NCBI RefSeq assembly: GCF_021129235.1
Contig: NZ_JAJOMA010000026.1
Location: 45,716 to 109,715, forward strand
Direction of reading: 5' to 3'
DNA: 64,000 nt
DNA from: Kineosporia mesophila
Lineage (GTDB): Bacteria > Actinomycetota > Actinomycetes > Actinomycetales > Kineosporiaceae
A program made the translations under genes and the position numbers. Positions within the stretch are counted from its first letter, which is position 1. Each line of letters starts with the position of its first letter. The notes below the pieces were generated by a model. That model was given only the letters and a program-made list of their open reading frames with translations. It made no database searches and had not been told where the DNA came from. Below are positions 7,826 to 15,844 of this stretch, one piece after another.

Positions 7826-8329
7826 GTGAATCTGGTAGTGGTCGAGCAGTTCGTCAACACGCTGGACGAGAGAACCTTCAGCCGGCACGGGGAGAACCAC
7901 GTCGCCACCGACGAACTCACCTCGGTCGAGGCGCTCGCGGTCTGGCTGGAGGCTCACGACCTCCCGGCCTTGGAACTGGGTGAGCCCGGTCTGACCACGG
8001 CCCTCGCGTTGCGGGCCGGCCTGCGGGAGGCGCTCACCGGTGACATCTCGACGGCCCTGAACGATTTTCCGGTGCGGATGGCCCCCGATGCGAGCGGAGG
8101 GTTGCGCCTCGTCGCGAACAGTGGCGTCGCTGGTCTCGACGTGATGATCGAGGCCGTCGCGGTGGCCGTGGCCTCGGGAGGCTGGAGCCGTCTGAAACTG
8201 TGCGCCTCGTCCGACTGTCGCTGGGCCTTCTACGACACCTCACGCAGTGGCGGCGGCCGCTGGTGCTCGATGGAGGTGTGCGGCAATCGGCACAAGACGC
8301 GGACATATCGCCGTCGCCGGGCGGAGTAG
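7826..8329 (+). CDS. CGNR zinc-finger (ABATE-type) regulator
   Basis: The 167-residue protein has an N-terminal ABATE-like ligand domain (~1-115) and a C-terminal CGNR zinc finger: CASSDCRWAFYDTSRSG with a CGNR tail followed by a basic KTRTYRRRR. The four Cys (two in CASSDC, one in WCS, one in CGNR) would bind zinc. These proteins are one-component DNA-binding regulators. The GTG start follows a TAAGCT -10-like box by about 7 bases, so the transcript is probably leaderless. It is divergent from the two epoxide hydrolases, its likely targets. Confidence 0.85.
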   Translation: MNLVVVEQFVNTLDERTFSRHGENHVATDELTSVEALAVWLEAHDLPALELGEPGLTTALALRAGLREALTGDISTALNDFPVRMAPDASGGLRLVANSGVAGLDVMIEAVAVAVASGGWSRLKLCASSDCRWAFYDTSRSGGGRWCSMEVCGNRHKTRTYRRRRAE

Positions 8330-8458
8330 GCGCGCGGTGGTGTTGTGGTGTGTGATGATTTCCCGACGTTCGTGCAGAGATTCGCGAGCGTCGATGACGA
8401 CGATGATGACCTGCAGAGAGCTATCGATGCAGTCCCGTAGTAAGGGCGTGTGTTGACG

Positions 8459-8902
8459 ATGAATCCAAGGCTCCCGGTCGTGTTGCTGGTCGAGGATGAT
8501 CCCGGTGACGTTCTGATGGTCACCGAAGCACTGGAACGCAGTCAGCGTCCGCCGGTGCTCCATGTCGTCGGTGACGGTCAGGAGGCTCTGGACTTCCTGC
8601 ACCGCGGCGGCCCGGATGCCGACCGTCCCGATCTCATCCTGCTCGACCTGAACATGCCCCGCCTCGACGGACGTGAGGCTCTGGCCGCGATCAAGGGTGA
8701 CGAGAGGTTCCGGGCGATCCCGGTTGTGGTGTTCACGACCTCCGATGCCGAGAGCGACGTGCTGGCCAGTTACCAACGGCACGCCAACGCGTACGTCACC
8801 AAGCCGATGGACCTGGACGCACTGGAAGCTGTGGTCGACCAGATCGGGCACTTCTACACCGGGGTGAGCGCGCTCCTGCCGCCCCACCAGCGCAACGGCT
8901 GA
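8459..8902 (+). CDS. Single-domain response regulator (Rcp1/CheY-like)
   Basis: The 147-residue protein is a receiver domain only: acidic pair D13-D14, phospho-acceptor D63 in LLDLNMP, T93/T94 and K115 in YVTKPMD. The pattern VLLVEDDPGD with ALERSQRPP and FLHRGG is that of Rcp1-type regulators, which pair with phytochrome-like or hybrid kinases. No kinase is in the window, so the partner is unlinked. The ATG at 8459 is preferred over a GTG at 8450, which would only add three residues. With no output domain, it must act by protein contact. Confidence 0.87.
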   Translation: MNPRLPVVLLVEDDPGDVLMVTEALERSQRPPVLHVVGDGQEALDFLHRGGPDADRPDLILLDLNMPRLDGREALAAIKGDERFRAIPVVVFTTSDAESDVLASYQRHANAYVTKPMDLDALEAVVDQIGHFYTGVSALLPPHQRNG

Positions 8903-8917
8903 ACTGGACCAGGCGGG

Positions 8918-9790
8918 TCAGGCAAGCCGCTCACGCAGGAACTCGACGGTGAGATCAAAAGCGGTGCGCGCAGTTTCCGGTGAACCCAGCCACAGGTGAT
9001 CCGCGCCCGCGAGCAGACGCAGACGGACGTCCACACGCTTGGCCTCTAACGCCTCGGCCAGTCGCTGTGACTGCCGGTGCGGCACGAAACGGTCTGCGGT
9101 GCCGTGGATCAGCAGGAACGGCGGGGCATTCTCATGCACCCGTGCCACCGGGGATGCCTGAGCCGCCAGCTCGGGCACCTCGGTGGCCCTGCCGCCCAGC
9201 AGGAGGGCCTCGCGGGAGTCCGGGGCCGACGGATCGGCGACGGAGATTCCCAGTTCGGCCGCGTCGGAGGGAAACTCCGACAGGTCGGAGGGGCCGTACC
9301 AGCTGACCACCGCGGCAACTCCCTCGGCGGTGAGCCCCAGCAGTGCGGCCAGGTGCCCGCCCGCCGACTCACCCCACACCGCAATCCGCTGCGGATCGAT
9401 GCCCAGTTCGTCCGTACGATCGCGCAACCAGGCCAGAGCAGTCGTGACATCGTCGAGCTGCGCCGGGAAACGCGCCTCCCCGGTCAGCCGGTAGTCGACC
9501 GAGACCACCGCAAAACCCTTGCCCGCCAATTGTTCCAGCGGTGACGGCAGCCAGTCGGCGAAGGTCGGGCCGACCGACGACCGGCTGCCCACGTGCCAGC
9601 CGCCACCGTGCACGAAGATCACCGCGGGCACGGCCGCACGGGTGTCGGGGCGGTAAACGTCCAGCAGCAGCGGCCGGAACCCCGGCACCGTCGCGTACTC
9701 CACGGCCCGCCAGAACCGCACGTCACCATGGCGGTGAGGGCGCATCAATGAGGGACGATCACCTCGCCCCACCGGGGTCGCCTCAGTCAT
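8918..9790 (-). CDS. Alpha/beta hydrolase, esterase/lipase of the BD-FAE/HSL type
   Basis: The 290-residue protein has the HSL-like oxyanion motif HGGGW, the nucleophile elbow GESAGG, and the acid and His of the triad in GTADRFVP and AGADHLW. It should be a cytoplasmic carboxylesterase acting on small acyl or feruloyl-type esters; there is no signal peptide. An ATG at 9790 is chosen; a GTG at 9802 would add four residues. The start lies inside the last codons of the upstream cupin gene, so they form an operon. Confidence 0.85.
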   Translation of the reverse strand: MTEATPVGRGDRPSLMRPHRHGDVRFWRAVEYATVPGFRPLLLDVYRPDTRAAVPAVIFVHGGGWHVGSRSSVGPTFADWLPSPLEQLAGKGFAVVSVDYRLTGEARFPAQLDDVTTALAWLRDRTDELGIDPQRIAVWGESAGGHLAALLGLTAEGVAAVVSWYGPSDLSEFPSDAAELGISVADPSAPDSREALLLGGRATEVPELAAQASPVARVHENAPPFLLIHGTADRFVPHRQSQRLAEALEAKRVDVRLRLLAGADHLWLGSPETARTAFDLTVEFLRERLA

Positions 9791-10334
9791 GGAGGTGGAC
9801 ACCGTGGTGGAACTCGTTCCGGAACTCCTGCGCCGCGGCTCCTAGCTGCTCCCGGGACGGGATCAACGGAACCACCGGGGGCATGCGCGCTTCGGTGCGC
9901 TCGCCGGCGGCCGCGAAGAACCGCTCGAAACCGCCCGTGTTCACCCCGAGGGTGCGGGCCCGGTGCGACTCGACCCGGAAGGAATGCTTGCGCCCGGCCG
10001 GCACGTACCCGAAATCACCGGTGGCCAGAACCTTGTCGTGCCGCGTGCCGTCCAGATCCTCGATGATGACGCGGACCTTTCCGTCGAGCACGTAGAAGAT
10101 CTCGTGGACATCCGCGTGGGAGTGCACGGGAATGGCCTCACCCCGGGGCGCCTCCATGGTGAACACCCCGAACTGGCCCTCGGTCTCGTCACCCGACAGC
10201 AGCACCGTGAACAACTGGTCGAAGAGGTGGGCGCGCTCGCCCTCACCGGCCTCGAGGAAGTACGGAACCGGGCTGCCGGGCAGGGCGAACGGCGAGTCCC
10301 CGCCGGTCGCTCGCTGGGTGAACTCCAGGGTCAT
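9783..10334 (-). CDS. Cupin-domain protein (quercetin dioxygenase-like)
   Basis: The 183-residue protein has one clear cupin barrel: the metal-binding motif 1 with HSHADVHEIFYVLDG, and motif 2 around GDFGYVPAGRKHSFRV, providing the His/Glu ligands. Length and motifs match single-domain quercetin 2,3-dioxygenase-like proteins. The ATG at 10334 is supported by GGGAGG seven bases upstream. Its stop overlaps the start of the esterase, so the products probably act on the same compound (oxygenation then ester cleavage), which is inference. Confidence 0.82.
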   Translation of the reverse strand: MTLEFTQRATGGDSPFALPGSPVPYFLEAGEGERAHLFDQLFTVLLSGDETEGQFGVFTMEAPRGEAIPVHSHADVHEIFYVLDGKVRVIIEDLDGTRHDKVLATGDFGYVPAGRKHSFRVESHRARTLGVNTGGFERFFAAAGERTEARMPPVVPLIPSREQLGAAAQEFRNEFHHGVHLHD

Positions 10335-10559
10335 CGCTGTCCTCCCGATGGTGGCGTCAGTGCCGGGCCCAGCTTGCCCCAGCCACCTGGTGATGTCCTG
10401 TGAGGAATTCCGTTCAGCGGAAGAAGTGGGGCGCCGGAGCATCCCGGAACCATCGATCCTGGGTGGCCCTTCGCCGAGTGCGATTTCCAGGATGCAGTTT
10501 TCACGACGCGGCCACCGGACCCCGGCTTCCTTGACATCACCTCGGTCTAGGCTGGTCAT

Positions 10560-11162
10560 GTGAACCCAGCGATGAGTGAGCACGATGCGGCGGTGCTCGC
10601 GCGCATCCGGCAGGGATCCCTCTACACCGAGTCGGAGGCCGCGTTCCTCGCACCGCAGCGCCGGGCCGACCTCATCTTCGACTACAACCAGACCCGGCCG
10701 AGCGACACGGATCGGCGTCGCACCCTGCTCGAGCAGATCCTGGGCTCGGTCGGCGCCCGCACGGTGCTGCTGTCACCCTTCCACGCCGGGTTCGGCAGCA
10801 ACGTGCACATCGGCGACGACTTCTTCGGCAACGTCAACCTGACCTTCGTGGATGACGTGGAGATCCGGATCGGCAACGGGGTGATGATCGCCCCCGGCGT
10901 CACGCTGACCACCACCGGCCATCCCGTTCACCCCGACCTGCGCGTCGATTTCCGGCGCTTCTCCGAGCCGATCGTGCTCGAGGACAAGGTCTGGATCGGC
11001 AGCAACGCCGTGGTCCTGCCGGGGGTACGGATCGGGTACGGGTCGGTGATCGGTGCGGGCAGCGTGGTCACGCACGACATCCCGCCGATGAGCGTCGCGG
11101 TGGGGGTGCCGTGCCGGGTGACGCGAGCAATCACGCAGGACGAACTGCGGGGTCGCGTCTGA
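10560..11162 (+). CDS. Sugar O-acetyltransferase (maltose/galactoside type), copy 1
   Basis: The 200-residue protein belongs to the left-handed beta-helix acyltransferases: an N-terminal Mac-type domain (~1-60, with YTESEAAFLAPQR), then hexapeptide repeats, the catalytic His in TTGHPVHPDLR and a terminal VWIGSNAVVLPGVRIG and VIGAGSVVTHDIPP. It should transfer acetyl from acetyl-CoA to a sugar or similar hydroxyl. The GTG at 10560 lies 7 bases after TAGGCT and the transcript may be leaderless; an ATG at 10572 is possible. The next gene encodes a second, non-identical member. Confidence 0.86.
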   Translation: MNPAMSEHDAAVLARIRQGSLYTESEAAFLAPQRRADLIFDYNQTRPSDTDRRRTLLEQILGSVGARTVLLSPFHAGFGSNVHIGDDFFGNVNLTFVDDVEIRIGNGVMIAPGVTLTTTGHPVHPDLRVDFRRFSEPIVLEDKVWIGSNAVVLPGVRIGYGSVIGAGSVVTHDIPPMSVAVGVPCRVTRAITQDELRGRV

Positions 11163-11286
11163 CGCAGACGTGCGTTGGATCGTCCCCTTGTTCGTGATCA
11201 TGGACGACGTCCGCCGCTGGTCCCGAGGGGGCGCCGGATTAGGCTCAGGGGTGTTCCGGCGCAGCGGTAGTTATCAGGGAGACGCA

Positions 11287-11883
11287 GTGGATCTGACCGA
11301 GCAGTTCGCGCACATGGCGACCGGCGGGATGTACGACGACCTGACCCCGGAGCTGCTGGAGGCCCGCACCCGGGCGGTGCTGGCGACGAACGGGTACAAC
11401 GCCTCCTACGGCCGGCCGTCACCCGAGCGGGAGAGCCTGCTCAAGGAGGTCGTCGGGTCGGCGGGAGAGGGCGCGAACTTCGAGCCGACGTTCCGCTGCG
11501 AGTTCGGCCGCAACATTCACCTCGGCGCGCGGTTCTTCGCCAACTTCGACTGCGTGATGCTCGACGGCGCCCCCATCGTGATCGGTGACGACGTGCTGAT
11601 CGGCCCGAAGGTGGGGCTGTACACGTCCAACCACGCGCTCGACCTGGAGGAGCGGATCGCGGGCGGATGCTGGGCGCGGCCGATCACGATCGGGAACGGG
11701 GTCTGGATCGCGGGTGGGGTCACCGTGCTGCCGGGGGTGACGATCGGCGACGGTGCGGTCATCGGTGGCGGGTCGGTGGTCACGAAAGACGTTCCGGCGG
11801 GCGTGGTCTTCGCCGGCAACCCGGGTCGCGTGCTGCGGGAGATCACCGCGAAAGACCGCACGGGGTACACATCGACCCACTGA
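11287..11883 (+). CDS. Sugar O-acetyltransferase (maltose/galactoside type), copy 2
   Basis: The 198-residue protein is the same family as its upstream neighbour: an N-terminal Mac-type helix region (DLTPELLEARTRAVLATNGYN), catalytic His in TSNHALDLEER, and C-terminal hexapeptides VWIAGGVTVLPGVTIG and VIGGGSVVTKDVPAG. The GTG at 11287 follows AGGGAG by about 7 bases. A TAGGCT -10-like box near 11240 suggests its own promoter. Sequence similarity to copy 1 is family-level only, so this is not a fresh duplication. Confidence 0.85.
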   Translation: MDLTEQFAHMATGGMYDDLTPELLEARTRAVLATNGYNASYGRPSPERESLLKEVVGSAGEGANFEPTFRCEFGRNIHLGARFFANFDCVMLDGAPIVIGDDVLIGPKVGLYTSNHALDLEERIAGGCWARPITIGNGVWIAGGVTVLPGVTIGDGAVIGGGSVVTKDVPAGVVFAGNPGRVLREITAKDRTGYTSTH

Positions 11884-11914
11884 GACGAGTTTCAGACGGG
11901 TGATGACCAGCTAG

Positions 11915-11949
11915 CTCACCTTTAGTAAGTAGCTTTCCCGGGGTAATCT
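11915..11949 (+). promoter_or_regulatory. HxlR promoter with operator and leaderless -10
   Basis: CTCACCTTTAGTAAGTAGC at 11915-11933 contains the TTAGTAAGTA pattern typical of HxlR sites. It matches 13 of 19 bases of a site upstream of the convergent SDR gene (13167-13185, read on the minus strand). TAATCT at 11944-11949 ends 6 bases before the ATG. Confidence 0.6.
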
Positions 11950-11955
11950 GCGGGG

Positions 11956-12375
11956 ATGACCGGTGACGACGAGCTGGCCGTGGCCGGCACCCTGCTGGCG
12001 GCCGACATCCTCGACCGCACCTGCACGAGCCGGGCGATCATGGATCAGGTGACGACCCGGTGGGGCACCCTGATCATCGCGGCGCTGATCAAGGGGCCGC
12101 ACCGGTTCTCTCAGCTGCACGCTCGGGTCGACGGGATCAGCCAGAAGATGCTGTCGCACAATCTGAAGACGCTCGTGCGGGCGGGACTGGTGAACCGTGA
12201 CGTGGAGCCCACCGTCCCGCCCCAGGTGACCTACTCACTCACCCCGATGGGTGTGAGCCTGGCCACCCCGCTCACGCAACTCATCCACTGGTTCGGGCAG
12301 AACGCGTCCGGCATTCTCGAGGCCCAGGCCGGGCACGACCGTCAGGCGGGCGAACTCAGCGCTGCCCGCCACTGA
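11956..12375 (+). CDS. HxlR-family transcriptional regulator
   Basis: The 139-residue protein carries the HxlR winged helix: WGTLIIAALIKGPHRFSQLHARVDGISQKMLSHNLKTL is characteristic, and a Cys precedes it (RTCTSRAIMDQV), as in redox or electrophile sensors of this family. The gene is convergent with an SDR gene and their 3' ends overlap by 20 bases. A matching operator upstream of both makes that SDR the likely target. Confidence 0.88.
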   Translation: MTGDDELAVAGTLLAADILDRTCTSRAIMDQVTTRWGTLIIAALIKGPHRFSQLHARVDGISQKMLSHNLKTLVRAGLVNRDVEPTVPPQVTYSLTPMGVSLATPLTQLIHWFGQNASGILEAQAGHDRQAGELSAARH

Positions 12376-13111
12376 CGTGGAGGTGGGCGCCCGTGATCCA
12401 GCGGGCGGCGTCCGAGGCGAGGAAGACCACGACCTGGCCGTAGTCGTCCGGCGTGCCCAGACGTCCGAGCGGGATCTGCGCGACGGCCTGGTCGGCCAGC
12501 GGGGAGCCGATGAAACCGCTGGAGCGGGTGCCGTCGGTGTCCGAGACGCTGGGGGCGAGGGTGTTCACCCGGATGCCGCGCGGGCCTAGTTCCCTGGCGG
12601 CGATCACGGTCGCCGCGTCGAGCGCTGCCTTGGTCGCCACGTACAGGCTGGCGTAGGGCGGCAGGGTGGTGGTTCCGGCGGTCGAGATGTTGATGATGGA
12701 CGCGGGTCCCAGGTCGGTCTGCCCGATCAGTTCCTGCATGGTCAGCATGGGACCCCAGAAGTTCGTGTCCGCGTGCCGGCGGTACTGCTCGTCGGTGTAG
12801 GAGCCCAGCGGACCGAACTCGGAGATGGCCGCATTGTTGACCAGCACGTCCACTGTTCCGAAAGTCTCTCGTGCAGTGGCGAACAGGGCCTTGACCTCGT
12901 CACTCCGGCCGACGTCGGCGCGTACGGCCACGGCCCGGCCGCCGTTCTCGGCGATCTCTTTGACCACCCGGTCGGCGCCGGCCTCGTCGGTGCGGTAGTT
13001 CACGATCACGGCGGCGCCGGCCGCGGCCAGCTCGGTGGCGATGTGCGCGCCGATGCCCTTCGAGGCGCCGGTGACCAGGGCGATGCGGTTGCTCAGGGCG
13101 GTGGTGTTCAT
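12356..13111 (-). CDS. SDR family oxidoreductase under HxlR control
   Basis: The 251-residue SDR is a full classical member: GASKGIG (residues ~16-22), VNNAA, INISTAG with the catalytic Ser, YVATK with Tyr-Lys, and a C-terminal GAHLHVSGGQR typical of FabG-like proteins. NADP(H) is likely (YRTDE after beta-2). The ATG at 13111 gives the usual family start; an upstream in-frame extension has no support. Its 3' end overlaps the HxlR gene tail-to-tail. Substrate unknown; HxlR pairing suggests a response to quinone or aldehyde stress. Confidence 0.87.
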   Translation of the reverse strand: MNTTALSNRIALVTGASKGIGAHIATELAAAGAAVIVNYRTDEAGADRVVKEIAENGGRAVAVRADVGRSDEVKALFATARETFGTVDVLVNNAAISEFGPLGSYTDEQYRRHADTNFWGPMLTMQELIGQTDLGPASIINISTAGTTTLPPYASLYVATKAALDAATVIAARELGPRGIRVNTLAPSVSDTDGTRSSGFIGSPLADQAVAQIPLGRLGTPDDYGQVVVFLASDAARWITGAHLHVSGGQR

Positions 13112-13166
13112 GGTGGCGAGGTTAGGAACTGCCCGATGATCGCGGAAGAAGGCACTTTTTGGTGAG

Positions 13167-13185
13167 GCGGTTACCTGAAGGTGAG
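13167..13185 (-). promoter_or_regulatory. Candidate HxlR operator of the SDR gene
   Basis: Read on the minus strand this is CTCACCTTCAGGTAACCGC, 56 bases upstream of the SDR ATG. It agrees with the site in the HxlR promoter at 13 of 19 positions, including an identical CTCACCTT core. Confidence 0.55.
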
Positions 13186-13231
13186 CCTCCTGCACAGGGC
13201 CCCGGCTGGCCAGGGGGCTGAGGCCGAGATG

Positions 13232-13978
13232 TCACCGGGCGGGGTGATCCGCGGTGTCGGGGGCATCGGGTGCAGGCTGGTCGTCGCCGAGCTGTAGGTG
13301 GTTCTGCCAGAAGGGAGCGAGACCGATGTCGACCAACTGGGCGGCTCGTTGCACATCGGTGCGGACCCGCTGCGCGACCTGCTGGGGCGTTTGCGCATTG
13401 CGGGCGTGGTGGTGCAGGGACTGGGTCTGCACACGCCACAGGGAGATCAAAGCGTAGGCCGTCACCTGTATCTCCGGACTGGTGACAGGTTCTCCGGTGC
13501 GCCGGGCCAGGCCGTCGGCGGCGACCGTCACGAGCCGGTCGACACTGTCGCGGTGATGGGCCCGCAGCGACGGTGTCTGCTCGACGAGGTCGAAGAACTG
13601 CCGAGCGGCAGCCATGGCCGTCATTCCCTCGTGTGCGTTCTTGCTGTCAGCGAGCTCGCGAGTCCGGTCCAGCAGGACCACGAGCATGGCCTCGACCGGC
13701 GATCTGTCCGGGTCGGAAGCGGCGGCGCGCACGGCCTCGGCCAGCCCCTCCTCCTCGTCCAGCACGAGCGCTTCCTTGCTCGGGAAGTAATTGTGCACGG
13801 TCTTTTCCGAGACCTCGCAGGCCCGGGCGATGTCGGCCACCCGGACCTCGTCGAACCCCCGCTCGAGGAACATCCTCGTCGCGGTATCGGAGATCAGCCG
13901 GCGCATGCGCAGTTTCTTGAGTTCTCTCAACCCCTGAGTGGTGGCCCCGGGACGTCTCGGGGAGGGAGGTGCAGTCAT
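13232..13978 (-). CDS. TetR-family regulator
   Basis: The 248-residue protein has a TetR helix-turn-helix near residues 27-70 (FLERGFDEVRVADIARACEV, then SEKTVHNYFPSKEALVLDEE) and a variable ligand domain. It ends in a low-complexity acidic Pro/Ala tail. It is divergent from an FAD monooxygenase, and the 163-bp gap contains a 6-5-6 palindrome only ~30 bp from its own start, so it probably represses both. The ligand is unknown. Confidence 0.87.
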   Translation of the reverse strand: MTAPPSPRRPGATTQGLRELKKLRMRRLISDTATRMFLERGFDEVRVADIARACEVSEKTVHNYFPSKEALVLDEEEGLAEAVRAAASDPDRSPVEAMLVVLLDRTRELADSKNAHEGMTAMAAARQFFDLVEQTPSLRAHHRDSVDRLVTVAADGLARRTGEPVTSPEIQVTAYALISLWRVQTQSLHHHARNAQTPQQVAQRVRTDVQRAAQLVDIGLAPFWQNHLQLGDDQPAPDAPDTADHPAR

Positions 13979-14006
13979 GGAGGCAATCTACTACGGGTTG
14001 CGTAAT

Positions 14007-14023
14007 TTTACCGACTAGGTAAA
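14007..14023. promoter_or_regulatory. TetR operator, monooxygenase divergent promoter
   Basis: The palindrome TTTACCgactaGGTAAA has six-base arms and a five-base spacer and is AT-richer than its surroundings. It lies 28 bases upstream of the TetR start and 118 bases upstream of the monooxygenase ATG. Confidence 0.65.
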
Positions 14024-14141
14024 TATTCACTTCATGAAGCGGTCGGGAGCTGCGACCGCGACGCCCGGTCGGCCCACCGATCACCTCACTCGATGTCCGC
14101 AGCTGGACCCCCGGTCGCGGCCATGCTTCAGGAGCCTGCTG

Positions 14142-15329
14142 ATGAACCGTTCTCGTATCCTGATCTCCGGTGCCGGCATCGCCGGCCTGACTCTGGCGTA
14201 CTGGCTGAACCGCTACGGGTTCCAGGTCACCGTCGTCGAGCAGGCCCAGGCACTGCGCGCCGGTGGTCAGGCGGTTGATCTCAAGGGCCCGGTTCAGATG
14301 TCCATCCTGCGAAAGATGGGCATCTTCAGCGCCGTTCGGGATGCCGACGTCCGTGATGCGGATGTGGCGATCGTCAACGCCTCCGGCCGCAGAGTCGGCC
14401 GGATCCCGGGCGCGTTGGGCGCCGGGGATGTCAATATCCCTCGCGGCGACCTCGTCGCCATCCTGTACGAGCGCACGAAAAGAGACTGCGAGTACCTTTT
14501 CGATGATTCCATCGCCACTCTGGCCGAGATGCCGCACGGTGTGGATGTCACCTTCCGGGCGGGTGAACCGCGAACGTTCGATCTGGTCGTCGGGGCGGAC
14601 GGCATGCACTCCACGGTCCGCCGGCTCGTCTTCGGCCCCGAACGCGACTACGTCTCGCACCTGGGGGCCTACTACGTCCTGGCCGACCTTGATGTCGGAC
14701 CCGAGATCGTCTCCTACAGCCAGCCCGGCCTGATGGTGACTCTGGGGGCGACCAAGGCGCCCGCCTTCCTGGCCTTCGCCTCACCTGTCCTGCCGTCCGC
14801 CCGTGGTGACGTCGACCTTCAGAAGCGGCAGACGGCGACCGCACTGCGCAACGGCCGTTGGCGTATCCCCGAGCTCGTCGCGCAACTACCCGGCGCGACC
14901 GGGTTCTTCATGGACTCCGTCAGTCGCGCCGTGGTCGGGAACTGGTCGCACGGGCGGATCGTCCTGGTGGGCGACTCCGCCTGGGGCAACACCCTCGGCG
15001 GTTACGGCACGGGACTGGCCCTGGTCGGGGCGTATGTCCTGGCCGGAGAGCTGGCTCAAGCGGGCGGCGATCATGCCGTGGCATTCGCGGCCTACCAGGA
15101 AAACTGTCGCGACCACGTTCGGGTATCCCAAAAAGTCAACGCGGCGAGGCTTCTCGTTCCCAGAACCTGGAGCGGGATCTATGCCCGCAATCTGCTCTTC
15201 ACCGTGCTCGGGCTGGCCGAGCCGCTACTGAAGCTCCTCGACCGCCCGGCTTCCGGCATCACCCTCGAAAATTACGACCCCTGGGCGAAGCCCACTGATC
15301 CGCAAGGAGACGACCCGTGCCCCGCATGA
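14142..15329 (+). CDS. FAD-dependent monooxygenase (PHBH/TetX-like group)
   Basis: The 395-residue class A flavoprotein monooxygenase has an N-terminal GAGIAGLTLAYWL dinucleotide motif (~8-20), the central DG motif (LVVGADGMHSTVRRLVF) and the GDSAW motif (RIVLVGDSAWGNTLGGYGTG) that binds FAD ribityl phosphate. It should hydroxylate an aromatic or tetracycline/rifamycin-like compound using NAD(P)H and O2. The ATG at 14142 follows AGGAG by 7 bases. It overlaps a downstream membrane-protein gene and is divergent from a TetR gene, a common arrangement for xenobiotic inactivation. Confidence 0.87.
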   Translation: MNRSRILISGAGIAGLTLAYWLNRYGFQVTVVEQAQALRAGGQAVDLKGPVQMSILRKMGIFSAVRDADVRDADVAIVNASGRRVGRIPGALGAGDVNIPRGDLVAILYERTKRDCEYLFDDSIATLAEMPHGVDVTFRAGEPRTFDLVVGADGMHSTVRRLVFGPERDYVSHLGAYYVLADLDVGPEIVSYSQPGLMVTLGATKAPAFLAFASPVLPSARGDVDLQKRQTATALRNGRWRIPELVAQLPGATGFFMDSVSRAVVGNWSHGRIVLVGDSAWGNTLGGYGTGLALVGAYVLAGELAQAGGDHAVAFAAYQENCRDHVRVSQKVNAARLLVPRTWSGIYARNLLFTVLGLAEPLLKLLDRPASGITLENYDPWAKPTDPQGDDPCPA

Positions 15330-15781
15330 TCTCCGGAGGTTCCATGTCATCTGAAGCGACCAGGTCGTCGGCACGGCCACCGGCGCCGGTACTCGCCGCC
15401 ACGGCGTGCATCTGGGCCGTCGTGGTACTCGGCATCATGGCTGTCGTCTTCATCGTCACGCTGTACTTCGAGCAGTACCGGTCGGAGATCGTGCCCCTGA
15501 TCGTGGGACAGGTCATCACGGTCATCCTCCCGGCGGTCCTGACGGTCTTCATCACCGCAGGAGCTACCTGGGCCTGGATCCTCTACCTTCTGCTCAGCGT
15601 GGTCGGTGTCACGCTCCGGGGCCTCGGACTGGTGGAATCACTCTCCGCCGGCCTGATCGTCATCAGCGTGCTCCAGGCGGGAAGCATCCTGCTGACCCTG
15701 ACAGCCATGGTGCTGTTGTCACGCCGCACGGTGCGTAGGTATTTCCGGAACGCGCGGGTGGTGCGACGGGGACGGGCATGA
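15317..15781 (+). CDS. Four-helix membrane protein of unknown function
   Basis: The 154-residue protein has four hydrophobic helices (about residues 22-48, 56-80, 85-108, 112-138) and a basic C-terminus (RRTVRRYFRNARVVRRGRA). The GTG at 15317 has AAGGAG seven bases upstream; ATGs at 15326 and 15344 (the latter after GGAGG) are alternatives. It overlaps the end of the monooxygenase gene, so the two are co-expressed. I do not recognise the family; a small transport or membrane-anchoring role alongside the monooxygenase is only a guess. Confidence 0.75.
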   Translation: MPRMISGGSMSSEATRSSARPPAPVLAATACIWAVVVLGIMAVVFIVTLYFEQYRSEIVPLIVGQVITVILPAVLTVFITAGATWAWILYLLLSVVGVTLRGLGLVESLSAGLIVISVLQAGSILLTLTAMVLLSRRTVRRYFRNARVVRRGRA

Positions 15782-15789
15782 CGTGAAAG

Positions 15790-15826
15790 ACGGTGCGCCG
15801 CCGATGCGGATGCGACGACGCACCGT
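15790..15826. terminator. Hairpin between convergent genes
   Basis: ACGGTGCG at 15790-15797 pairs with CGCACCGT at 15819-15826 around a 21-base loop, between the membrane-protein gene and the convergent GH114 gene. The loop is long, so it is a weak terminator. Confidence 0.4.
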
Positions 15827-15844
15827 TCGTTCGATTCCGTGCGG

